From: Mallotus nudiflorus
Lineage: Eukaryota; Streptophyta; Magnoliopsida; Malpighiales; Euphorbiaceae
Length of the DNA: 64,000 nucleotides
Reading direction: 5' to 3'
Assembly (NCBI GenBank): GCA_947683625.1
Contig: CANTUR010000906.1
Span: 186,001-250,000 of the forward strand
Shown here: positions 13,795-24,542 of the stretch, piece by piece
How positions within the stretch are numbered: the stretch's first letter is position 1
How the letters are laid out: the number at the start of each line of letters is the position of its first letter
Position numbers and translations under genes: made by a program
Notes under the pieces: model-generated
Seen by the model: the letters and a program-made list of their open reading frames with translations, nothing else
The model's database searches: none
Told to the model about the DNA's origin: nothing

Positions 13795-14076
13795 AAAAAA
13801 AAGCTTGAAGCAACCGTAATATTTGCGGCCGAAAAATCCGGTCGTTAATAATTCAGCTTGTGTTATTAACTATGGTTAAGTTAAAGTTTGCGACCATATT
13901 TTTGGTCGTAAAAAATACTTTCAATGGTTGTAAAAAATACTTGTTGTGACCTAAATATATCATTTTGCTAAATTTTTTTTGTGATCGTTTACTTTTTTCG
14001 GACACAAAGACTATTCCGATTTTTACATATTAGCGATTGTATTTTCCTTTCGTTAAAGACCATTTTTCTTGTAGTG
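13795..14076 (-). mobile_element. CACTA transposon terminus with subterminal repeats
   Basis: On the minus strand the terminus at 14076 reads CACTACAAGAAAAATGGTC, the classic start of plant CACTA (EnSpm) elements. Inside it lie subterminal repeats in both orientations with GCGACC/GGTCG cores (about 13826-13850, 13889-13912, 13950, 13982, 14033). The flanking TTA (14077-14079) may be the 3 bp target duplication. The opposite terminus was not found in the window, so the left boundary is unknown. The element may include the gene fragments to its left. Confidence 0.75.
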
Positions 14077-14079
14077 TTA

Positions 14080-14590
14080 GATCTACCCTTGCTCTAATTC
14101 TCATGTAAGGATCACATTTAGAATCGGTATACATTTGCTCATCAGTGGATACTAAACCAACATATAAAGCATTAGCAATTTTACATGCATTATCATAAGT
14201 GATTTGGTTTAAAGGTAGTCTTAACACATGCACCTAAAACATTTCAAATGAGAAATCAAAATCTTCAAAAGCAGATGATGGTTTCCATTCTTTGAGAACC
14301 ATCAGAGATCGATGGATGGACCATGGGACCACATTCTTAATTCATTCCATGTCCTCTACTTTTCTAAAAACAAAACAAAGATGTTCCTGTAGCCAAACTC
14401 TTGAACTTGGAGATCGGTAACAAAATTCCATACTTGAGCTAATATGCTAAGAAGAGCGTTGGTAGTGTAGGCCTTTGGACTTAAAATCGTGCCAGCTAAT
14501 CGGTTCTTGAAATGATTCGATGGGAGATTAGTTGATGATTTCAATTCGAGGACACAAACATCTTCTTCTTTGCCTTTTGAGTGAACTTCA
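14080..14590 (-). pseudogene. DUF4283 / LINE ORF1-type fragment
   Basis: On the minus strand, the frames 14544-14356 and 14233-14080 together show the DUF4283 pattern: RLAGTILSPKAYTTNAL, then WNFVTDLQVQEFGYRNIFVL, PWSIDRSLMVLKEW, then LRLPLNQITYDNACKIANAL and DPYMRIRARVDLT. This domain is the N-terminal part of ORF1 in many plant LINEs and related zinc-knuckle proteins. Two frames are needed, so it is broken. The coding match stops exactly where the CACTA terminus begins at 14076, so the CACTA element inserted into it. The rest of the LINE (CCHC knuckle, endonuclease, RT) is not present to the left. Confidence 0.65.
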
Positions 14591-14639
14591 TTTAAAGTTT
14601 ATACTTTAATGTTAAACTAATTTTAAATTCTCGCATTGC

Positions 14640-16307
14640 ATGAACTTTAAATAATATACATATTTGGATATAATTATTAAATGATTTTAATAAATTTAAA
14701 ACTATGAAAATTTAGAAAGTTATTATATCAATTTTTTTAATAATTTTTTTTATTAAAAGTACATATATATATTGTTAATATGTATAATATTATATAGATT
14801 GTATAAATAAAATAGGAAATAGAAAATAATTTTTAAACTACACAATTTATATATATATATATATATATATATGATAAAAGACATAATCTCTAATGAAAAG
14901 GAAGAGTAGTATTTTAAATATAGTATAATTGAAGTGTTTTATATAAAATAAAACATATGTATTTTAAAATAAGAATTTTTATAAAGAAAAAAGAGTAACT
15001 AAATAAATTAAAAATAAAATATATTGCATTAATTTTATTTTCTTTAATTTTTATTGCCATTATTTTTAAATACAATAGAATTTGTTTTGAGACTATTAAA
15101 TTACCAGTAGAATATGTATAATAGTGTCTTAGTTAATTTTTTTTTTAAAAATAGAATTTTTAATGGTTTAGGATAAATGATTGAGTGATTTGACATAAAA
15201 AAAATATGTATTATACAAAAAATTTTAGAATTTGAGTAGTATTAGAATATGTATAATAATATTTTAGTTAAAAAACAATATTAAAAAACTATAACAAATA
15301 TTTCATTTTTAATAAAAATTAAAATTTTTAAGAATTTGACACATTAGATTTTATAGTGAATACTCAAATATGACAATAGACACTTATCAAATTTTTAGTT
15401 TAATGACTTAAAAGCTCAATATTTAATATATACTAGTTGTCAATTCGCATTTTGTACAGACTTTAGATAATATACACATTTTGATATAATTATTAATCAA
15501 ATATTAAAACTACAAATTAATCAAATATAAAAGTGAAATTTTAGAAAGTTATTATAATAATTTTATAATAATTTTTTTATTAAAAGTACATATATATTTT
15601 TAATATGTATAGCAATAATAATTGAATAAATAAAATAAAAATATAATATAATATAATTGATAAATTACACATTTTTACTTATGTTAAATAAAAATAAAAA
15701 TATGTTTTTAATTGAAGAAAATGTGGAGGTTTTAATTAATTAATTAAAAGGGATAATTTCTATTAAAAAAGAAGAGTAGTGTTTTACATATAGTATAATT
15801 AAAGTGTTTAGTGTTTTACATATAGTATAATTAAAGTGTTTTATATAGAATAAAACATATGTATTTTAAAATAAGAATTTTTATAAAGAGAAAAAGATAA
15901 CTAAATATATTAAATATAATTAAAATATATTACATTAACTTTATTTTCTTTAATATTTATTACCATTATTTTTAAAAATAATAGGATTTGGGTTGAAAAC
16001 TATTAAATTTTTTTTGGAGTATGTATAATAGTGTTTTAGTTAAGAAAATTTTTATGGTTCAGGAAAAATAATTGAGTGATTTGAGATAAAAAAAATACGT
16101 ATTATATAAATACTTTTATAATTTGAGTAGTATTGAAATATATATATTAATGTTTCAGTTAAAAAATAATACTAAAAAACTGTACTAAATATTTTATTCA
16201 TAATAAAAATTAGGATTTTTAATGGTTTGATACATTAAGTTTTAGATTGAATATTCAAATATGAAGATAAACACTTGTCAAATTTTTAGTTTAATAACTT
16301 TTGAGCT

Positions 16308-16369
<62 letters not shown>

Positions 16370-16466
16370 AATAATTAAATAATTTTTGTAATTTAAAATT
16401 ATATATTTAATTAAATATAAAAATAAAAATTTAAAAAATTATTACAATAATTTTATTTTATATTTT
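14640..16466 (+). repeat. AT-rich tandem repeat of about 830 bp, two full copies and the start of a third
   Basis: Copy 1 (about 14640-15450) and copy 2 (about 15460-16310) share TTAGAAAGTTATTATA, TTATTAAAAGTACATATATA, GAAGAGTAGT(A/G)TTTTA, TAAAACATATGTATTTTAAA and the end motif AGCTCAATAT. Copy 3 starts near 16364 and is cut at 16466 by the Sirevirus. It resumes at 49645. No coding capacity is seen. Copy 2 has an internal 35 bp duplication (AGTGTTTTACATATAGTATA..., 15779-15841). Confidence 0.75.
16312..16364. repeat. (TA)n microsatellite
   Basis: About 50 bp of TA repeat lies between copies 2 and 3 of the 830 bp repeat. Confidence 0.95.
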
Positions 16467-17894
16467 TGAAAGAGTCTTAGAGGGGGGTGAATAGGACTAT
16501 CGAATAATAATAAGAAATTAAAAAAATTTGAACAAAAATTAAAAAGAACGTTGAGAAGGAAGAATGACGAACATAAGAATTTAAGGAGTTTAGATTATCA
16601 ATAATCTTACGTCTCCGCCTAACTTATCTCCAAGTTAGGATTTTGAATCACCACAATCTATTTCCCTAGATTGATTTTTACAACTTGAGTTTTAGGCTCA
16701 ACTCAAACCTTACAACTTGAGTTTTCAAGGTTCACTCAAAAACCAATTTACAAGTATTTTCAAGGCTTACATTAAAATCAAATTCCCAAGTGTTTTAATG
16801 GCTAAACACTTAAACTAATTCCTTTATAATAGAATCTCACCACCCATATAGAAGAATAAAAATTTCTATTATAATACTCACCAACTCTCACAATAATATA
16901 CAATAATAAAATGATATTGAAAGAGTTTAGAGAGTTTAATTGAATGCTTGAAAGTAGAGAATGAATAATTAAGTTTCTTAACCTCAAAATGATCTTCAGA
17001 GATCATATTTATACTTGAGCAATTCAATTATAGCTGTTGGAAGCAATAATTTCATTCCCAATAAAAACAAAGTCCAATTGAATGAAATTTTGACTTTTGA
17101 GCTACATTTTGTCAGGTCTTGGTTGGGATATCATTAGTTCAAGTCAGGACAAGCATTGAATAACTTTTACGAGCCATTGCATTTGAAATTTTGCTCTGGT
17201 CCCTGTCGGGATATCAATGTCCTGGTCGGGATATTATTGTCTCGAGCATTGTCTTAGTTGGGACATTGGATCGAGATTAGTTTTGCCAAAAAATGAAATT
17301 TTGAAAAAATTGGTCTACCTTGGTCTTGGCGGGATATTCAATGTCCCGGTCGGGACCATGACAGGATTTGCACTTTTTGTGCAATTTAGTCCCTATGTTG
17401 AGTTCGATCAAGATAGTTCTTTACGATGTCTTTTTGAGACTAAAGACGATCGAATCAACCTTAAATTTCTTCATACAAGTTATATATAATTGTTTTATCT
17501 TTCCATATCACTTTGAATCACCTCCATTGAACTTTTTTGGCTCAAGATATTGCTGAAATATTAAGAGCTGCGCAACTTGAAATAAAAGCTGTATATGCTG
17601 ACTTCGACTCAATATTTTCATACCTAAATGAGGTCAGATTTTGACAAGTAAGCTCAATTCAAAAAGCTTAAAATGTCTACTTTAAAAGTAAAGAAGATTA
17701 TTTTCTCATTATAGAGATTTAAAGATGTCAAAAGCCTTATTGAATCTCAAAGGTCAAATTACCCCAAAAGATCACTATATAGCAAAAATGTATATTTTTG
17801 ATATATAATTTCCTACACACTTAGTTGAAGTCATCAATATCAAAATTGTTTGTTAAAGTCCAAAATTAGAAGTTTGATCATCAAATGGTCATCA
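16467..17894 (-). repeat. Sirevirus 3' LTR (uninterrupted copy)
   Basis: The 1428 bp LTR has termini TG...CA and starts TGATGACCATTTGATG on the minus strand. It contains the undisturbed sequence TATATAGCAAAAATG near 17775-17790, which is the empty site for the solo LTR that interrupts the partner LTR. Its left edge carries TCTTAGAGGGGGGTGAATAGG, typical of copia LTR ends. Confidence 0.92.
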
Positions 17895-19439
17895 ATCTCC
17901 CCTTTTTGGCTTTGACAACCAATTTGAAAAAATAATAAATAATGTATGTGTGCATGTGTTAATAATAAATAACGTGTATAAGCATGTTAAATTAAAATAC
18001 CTCCCCCTTTCAAAATAAATGGATGCAATAAATTGCTCCCCTTTAATATATGCATAAAATCAATATCATGTACCAAAACATGGAAGAATTAATAGAGCAT
18101 ATATAAGGATTTAAAGAAATTGAAAAAATATTAAATAATTATAAAGGAGATAGTTTTAAGAAACAATACCAATTTGAAAGATATTCATAAATTTTTTTTC
18201 CTTTATATAAAAATATATTTCTTTATTTCTCTCATTTGTAGATATAATAAGAAATATAAATTTAATTTAAAATTTATTCTCCATGATAAAAATATACAAT
18301 ATAACATGAGAGAATTATGGCCTAATATAACAAATGTGTTAAAACATAATAAAAATGTTTAACAATATGACGGAAATAATTTCAAATATATGTTCATATA
18401 ATACATCATAAAAATAGTACATAGTAAAACCTCATATGATCATACAAAGCTTAGCTAGCTAATCATATATGATCATGTGACACTTAACATATTACAAACA
18501 TAAACACTAAGCATAATTTATCATATAGTTTCTTCTCCCCCTTTGTCAAAGACAAAACGAAAAGAGAGAGATATGAAGAGAAATGAACCTAAAGGAAACA
18601 AAATTCTAGAAGGAATAAAAGATCACAAACCAAAACAATGAAAATAAAGATACACCAAATCTTTATAAAATTTATGTCATACATATACAAAGAAAGCAAA
18701 ATAAGACTTTTTATCACAAGGACAAAATTAGCCACACTTACAGTATTATTATGTATGCATAAACAAAATTATGGAAAATAAAAAATTAAACAATTTTCTC
18801 CCCTTATTGAAAAATAGTAAAATAGAATAAGATTTGGATTTTAAAAAAATTTATAGAAAGGACATATTCTCATATAGTGATGTCACTAACATAAACACAT
18901 TTTTGGTAAAAAGAATTTTCTCCCTTAAACGAAATTAACTAAATATCCATGCAAACTTAATTATTTCTCCTCCTTTGTCAAAATGCAAAAGAAAATTTTT
19001 AAAAAAAATTAATGAAAAGGATAGAGTTATAATGATATTAAAATACCAATTATAAACTGAAGAGAAACATGACAAGACATAAAACTAACAGCTAATGGAT
19101 TATATCCAGAAAATATCTAGAAAAAAAATTGAACATAAATTGTCACAAAATAACTATAAAAATAAACAAACAACTCAATGCTTAAATAAAGAAAATATAC
19201 TGAAAGTAAACCAAATAGAAATTGACGATAAAATTAACAAAAACATATAAAAAGAAACTAGTCTTGATGAGAAATAGGAGGAATTTATTGAAAAATTCAT
19301 AATGCATGACAAAATTTTTTTATAAAAATGTTAAGATCAAAATCAAAACATTTAACAATCAAAGTAATCAATAAGCACAATATGAATTCACATGAAAATA
19401 GTTTAACCATCAATTAAGCATAAACTCAAGACAAACTAG
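17895..19439 (-). other. Sirevirus 3' noncoding region with repeated PPT-like tracts
   Basis: There are no genes. On the plus strand CTCCCC-type tracts recur at 17896-17907 (the PPT next to the LTR), 18001-18011, 18035-18046, 18534-18550, 18798-18806 and 18966-18982. Several are followed by TTTGTCAAA. On the element strand they read as AAAGGGGGAG-type polypurine tracts. Multiple PPT-like copies upstream of the 3' LTR are a known Sirevirus trait. Confidence 0.75.
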
Positions 19440-20734
19440 AACCATCAATCATGCCAAGTTCATGTTTAATAAAATTCAATCTCTCTTCATTGAGAGGTTT
19501 GATGAAGATATTAGCAAATTGATTATTTGTATCAACAAATTCAAGTGAGATATCACCTATTTGAACATGATCACATAAAAAATGATGTCTAATGTCTATA
19601 TGCTTAGTTCTAGAATGTTGAATGAGATTCTTGCTAATGTTAATAGCACTTGTATTGTTATATTTGATTGGACTATGATCAATTTTTATACCTTAGTCTA
19701 ACAATTGTTGTTTTTGAAATAAGACTTATAAACAACAAAGACTTGTTGCAATATATTCAACTTCAACAATGGACACGGCAACCGAAACTTATTTTTTGCT
19801 AAACTAAGAAACTAAATACTGTCCTAAAAATTAACAAGTTTCAAAAGTGCTCTTTATATCTAGTAAGCTACCGGTAAAGTCTGCATCTAAATAACTAATT
19901 AAGTTAAAGGAGAAACTCTTAGGATACCAAAGTCCTAAATGCATTGTTCCATAAAGATATTTAAAAATCCTTTTGATAGCATTTAAATAAGACTCTCTAG
20001 GACTAGATTGAAACCTAGCACATAAGCAAGTAGCAAACATAATATCGGGTCTACTAGCAGTTAAATAAAGAAGAGATCCAATCATACCTTTAAATCACTT
20101 TTCATTAATAGGTTTGCCATTCTTATATTTATTGAGTTTGGTTGTGGTGCTCGTTGGAGTTTTACTTGTCTTAGCTCCATCCATGCCAAACTTCTTGAGA
20201 ATTTCTTTTGCATATTTGGTTTGATTGATGAAAATTCTATTTTTACATTGCTTGATTTGAAGTCTAAGAAAGAACTTAAGTTCTTCTATTATACTCATCT
20301 CAAAATCTCCTTACATTAACTTGGAAAATTACTCACACAAACAATGGTTAGTAGCACTAAAAATAATATCATCAACATATATTTGAAAAATTTGTAATTC
20401 ATGCTTAGATTTCTTTATGAAAAAAGTTGTGTCAACTTTTCTGTTAGAGAACCCTTTCTCTAGTAAGAAGTTGCTCAATATTTCATACCAAGCTCTTGAA
20501 GCTTGTTTCAATCCATGCAGTACTTTTGACAATTTAAAAACATGATTTGGAGAATTAAAATTTTCAAAACTAGGAGGTTGCTTAACATATACCTCCTCTT
20601 CAATGAAACCATTTAGAAATGCACTTTTAACATCAATTTTATAAAGTTTAAAATCCATGAATGATACAAATGCAAGTAGGATTTTAATAGCTTCTAACCT
20701 TGCAACGGGGTAAATGTTTCATTATAATCAATGT
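19440..20734 (-). pseudogene. Sirevirus pol: RT C-terminal part and RNase H
   Basis: On the minus strand from 20734 this reads LNGFIEEEVYVKQPPSFEN, HGLKQASRAWYEILSNFLLE and the catalytic YVDDIIF (20379-20362). It continues with IKQCKNRIFINQTKYAKEIL, MIGSLLYLTASRPDIMFATC and, in RNase H, SYLDADFTG, ending near KHIDIRHHF and PLNEERLNFI. Stops and small frameshifts occur near 20330, 20300, 20090 and 19830. RT copies element RNA into DNA and RNase H removes the RNA. The catalytic aspartates are still visible but the frame is dead. The N-terminal RT residues lie across the Tat-like insertion at 38890-39020. Confidence 0.92.
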
Positions 20735-21401
20735 CGTAAGCACTTAATTTCAGGATGCATTTGTGCATGAATGCGATGAAAGCCTTTATGAAGAAAATTT
20801 AGTACAAAATTGACCTCTAGTATTAAGTTTCATGATTTTAAGGACTAAATTACAATATTTTTTGGGTTTAATTGTACAAATTGAATTTTGTAGATTTGGG
20901 TTTATATTTCTTTATGAAAAGAGTTGTGTCAACTTTTCCGTTAGAGAACCCTTTCTCTAGTAAGAAGTTGCTTAATATTTCATACTAAGCTCTTTAAAGC
21001 TTGTTTCAATCCATACAATGCTTTTGACAATTTAAAAACATGATTTGGAGAATTAAAATTTTCAAAACTAGGAGGTTGCTCAACATATACCTCATCTTCA
21101 ATGAAACCATTTAGAAATGCACTTTTAACATCCATTTTATAAAGTTTAAAATCCATGAATGATGCAAATGCAAGTAGCATTCTAATAGCTTCTAACCTTG
21201 CAATGGGGGCAAATGTTTCATCATAATCAATGTTGTAAGCATCTAATTTCAAGATGCATTTGTGCATGAATGCGACGAAAGCCTCTATGATAAAAATTTA
21301 GTAAAAAATTGACCGCTAGTATTAAGTTTTGCAATTTCAAGGACTAAATTGTAATATTTTTTGAGTTTAATTATAAAAATTTAATTTTATAGGGGCATAT
21401 T
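20404..21401. repeat. Tandem duplication of about 499 bp across an insertion junction
   Basis: Bases about 20404-20902 are repeated at about 20903-21401. Each unit holds ~325 bp of Sirevirus RT followed by the first ~160 bp of the Tat-like LTR. The junction AATGT|(T/C)GTAAGC is present in both (20730-20735 and 21229-21234), so the duplication happened after the Tat-like insertion. The border between units (TTTTGTAGATTTGGG...) shows short homology at TAGATTT. The units differ at many sites, so the event is not recent. Confidence 0.9.
20911..21228 (-). pseudogene. Second copy of the Sirevirus RT segment
   Basis: The minus-strand frame from 21228 contains YDETFAPIARLEAIRMLLAF, MDFKLYKMDVKSAFLNGFIE and HVFKLSKALYGLKQAL, then breaks. 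This copy abuts the complete Tat-like LTR and is the one continuous with the original junction. The copy at 20408-20734 is the duplicate next to the remainder of RT. Confidence 0.88.
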
Positions 21402-22019
21402 TGAAAATGTACATAATGCCAATCGACATTACATAACATCGATCAACATTATGTAATGCCAATTGGCATTACACAACGCCAATCAACATGACACAATGCC
21501 GGTCAATATTTTGCAATGTCGAGGCGCTAAAATTTTTTTGTAAAATATTTTTTTACTGCGATTGTTCCAAATTTAATTTATTTTTAATAAATAAATTAAT
21601 TTTGGTATTTATTTGTAGGGGTTCTACTTCTAGTACGCATATAATTTTTTTTGAAATTAAAATTCTTATCCTGTTTATTTTTGGGAAGGAAGAGATCAGA
21701 GCTACTTTGATCACGTAACTCATGTGATCACGTAAGTGGTTAGTTTAGGAACGGGATATAAAAAAAAAAGATTGGCAGAGAAGAAGAGGAGAGCCATAAT
21801 ACACCTACTTGAATTTTTATATGCTTTTCTTTAGTTCTTTGCCAAAGATCTGATGGAATAAACTAAAAATCACAAACAAACAGAACAAAAGCCACAGACT
21901 TTCATCAACAGTGATAATCCTTCTAAAGGAAATCAATACTACATCTCATTCTCAAATCTTCTTCTCCTTCTTCTTTTATTTTGATTTTGATTTAATTTTT
22001 ATATTTAATTTAATTATTA

Positions 22020-22057
<38 letters not shown>

Positions 22058-23456
22058 CATTCATTGATTAATTTTTTATTTTTTTATTTTTATTCTCTTG
22101 ATGGATGGGTGACATGAATTCACTACGGAGAACAAAACCTATGGAGAATCTGTGAAGATCCATGGAATGCCATGGATTAAATTTAGGATTTCTGGGTATT
22201 TTATTTATTTATATTTTATTGTTGTTTTATTTTGCATTTTTATTTATTTGGCTTTTTGGGTTATATTTAATTTAATTTTTAATTTGCAGTAGATAATTGT
22301 AATAGCCCTAATAGTGGGAATAATGAAATCTTTTGTGTGTGCCTGTGTTTGATTTTAATTAATCGATTCGTAAAATTAGGATTTTAATTAGGTAATTAAT
22401 TAAAAGTAATAGCTATAGAAATTATTAGGTTGTTTAATTAAAATTGAATTAGATTTAAGTAGATAGAATTAGGGTTGCTTGTTAATTATTTTATTTTATT
22501 TTTGTTTAAAGTTACTTTAATTAAATTAGGGTTTTTATAATAAGTTTTATTAATTGTTTGATATTTTATTTGATTGTTTTGATATATTTTTATTGTTTTT
22601 GGGCTTGTTTTTTATTTTTATTTTTATGTGTTTTGGGCCCTAAGCCCACATTGGACTTTAACCTATTTAAATAAATTTAGTTTTTTTTTTTTAGGTTTAA
22701 TTAATAAAAATGTCTCTTTAGGCCCATAATTAATTAGATTTAGGGTAGAGATAACTTAGGCCCACTTAGTTAATTTAGACGTAGACCCACCTAATTTAAT
22801 TAATTTAAACTTAGCCCATTTAATTTAAACCTTTTTCATAATTTATAAATTTAAGATCACCTTATAAATAAAATATATAGAATTAGGCTCACTAATTTAA
22901 ATACTTTATAATTTGTAGATTTAGGCCTATTTTAGAATTAAAATAAAAAGACTTAAGTTCACTTAATTAAAATTGAATAGGAATTAGGCCCATTAATATA
23001 GGCACACTTGTAAATTAAAACATGTAGGTTTAGCCCATTTAATTAAAATCAATGTAGATTAGGCTAACTTAGGGATTATGAATTTAAATGAGTGCATTAT
23101 TTGTATGTATTTTTCATGACTAGCATGGCTAGAGTTGATTGTTTTATTAAGGGTTTATATGAAATTGCATTTAAATAGAGAATAAGATAGTAATTCATAA
23201 AGTAATTCTAAATGAACATAAGATTAAAAGAAGCTAGTATTTCGTATATAGAATCTCCTAGTTGTGGTGCTGGCTTTCTTTTAGAGAATCGAGTATCACA
23301 ATTTTTCTATTTGTCCCAGTTATTACCCTAGGTGGTGACTCATCATCTCCATGCCATGTTTTTGTGACAGTGGTTAGTGTGTTCTCTAGAGCATTGAGCT
23401 CAAACAGTGTCGCAATTGCTAAAATTTTAGGCACACTTTAAACCCTGTCGTCTACA
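21234..23456 (+). repeat. 5' LTR of the Tat-like element
   Basis: TGTAAGC...TCTACA, 2223 bp. About 21405-21525 holds roughly five imperfect ~21 bp units (AATGCCAATCGACATT type) where the 3' LTR has only about two. (TTA)n runs and GGCCCA-rich patches follow, matching the 3' LTR. Confidence 0.9.
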
Positions 23457-23457
23457 G

Positions 23458-23475
23458 TGGTGACTCCACTGGGGA
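23458..23475 (+). other. Primer-binding site of the Tat-like element
   Basis: TGGTGACTCCACTGGGGA starts one base after the LTR end. It ends in the TGG expected for pairing with a tRNA CCA terminus and resembles the tRNA-Arg-type sites used by Tat/Ogre elements. The exact tRNA was not checked. Confidence 0.7.
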
Positions 23476-24208
23476 TAAGAGATACGAATTCTACTTATGT
23501 TCTTTAGAATTATTTTATTCTTGCATTCATTCTGCATGTCCCTATTAACCGATGGCATTTGTTTATGATTCCATGATTCCATTAGCTTCATAGAGTTGTA
23601 AATTAGCTAACCATCACTTTTAGCCTTAACTCAGTTTAAAAGAGATTACCAGACTTATCTGACTAGAGTCTGTAACCTAAGTCCTAAAGGGGGGTGGTCT
23701 TCTCTCGATTTTGCAAAGGATGGTGGGCCCCTCTGACCTTGGCCTGTAACTTAAGTAGGGCATCTTACTAAGGGAACTTTGACTTTTCACTGGACCCTAA
23801 CCACATATAATGGCTTAGTTACTTCCCCTAGAATTACCCAAATTGCTTGTGTATGTTGCCATGATGTATTTTCTATCTATAAAAGCCTAAGCCCATAATA
23901 AAGATTGGGCTAGACCTTTATACCTAGAAATAATGTTTCCATGCTTTTATTGCTTTAAGAGAGATTTGGCATGCGTGTCAGTTCTTGATATCCCTTGTTG
24001 ATATTAAGGCCAAGACAAAATCTTAGAAAAAAAGACTCTCCATTGAACACGTGTGTGGAAGGAATAAGGATGGAAAGATGAATGTTGTACACTTAATTGA
24101 TACTTGCTATTTGCTACTTGTTGCATAACATGTGCATCATGCATACATGCATTTCATTCATCACACTAACACTTTGTTTTGTAGCCAGCATAGATTCATC
24201 TAGATCTT
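23476..24208 (+). other. Untranslated leader of the Tat-like element
   Basis: No reading frame of note is present. It is cut at 24208 by a solo LTR and continues at 27459 into the gag region. Confidence 0.6.
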
Positions 24209-24499
24209 TATAATAACCCTAATTTTTAAATTATTTTATGTTTAATTAAATTTTCTACGTGAATATTTTATTTTAGAGACTTATTATTTTAAACATTAAT
24301 TTATATTATTTCTTTATCAAATTTCATTATTATTTTTATATTATTATTTTTATTAAAATTATGTTATTGATAATATTATTATTTATTGTTACATAAATGT
24401 TATTTTATGTATTATATCTATATAATATAATATAGGGTTTATTATTTTATGTGTGTATGATTATTTGTGAGTTTATTATTATATGTGTGAATATATATG

Positions 24500-24542
<43 letters not shown>

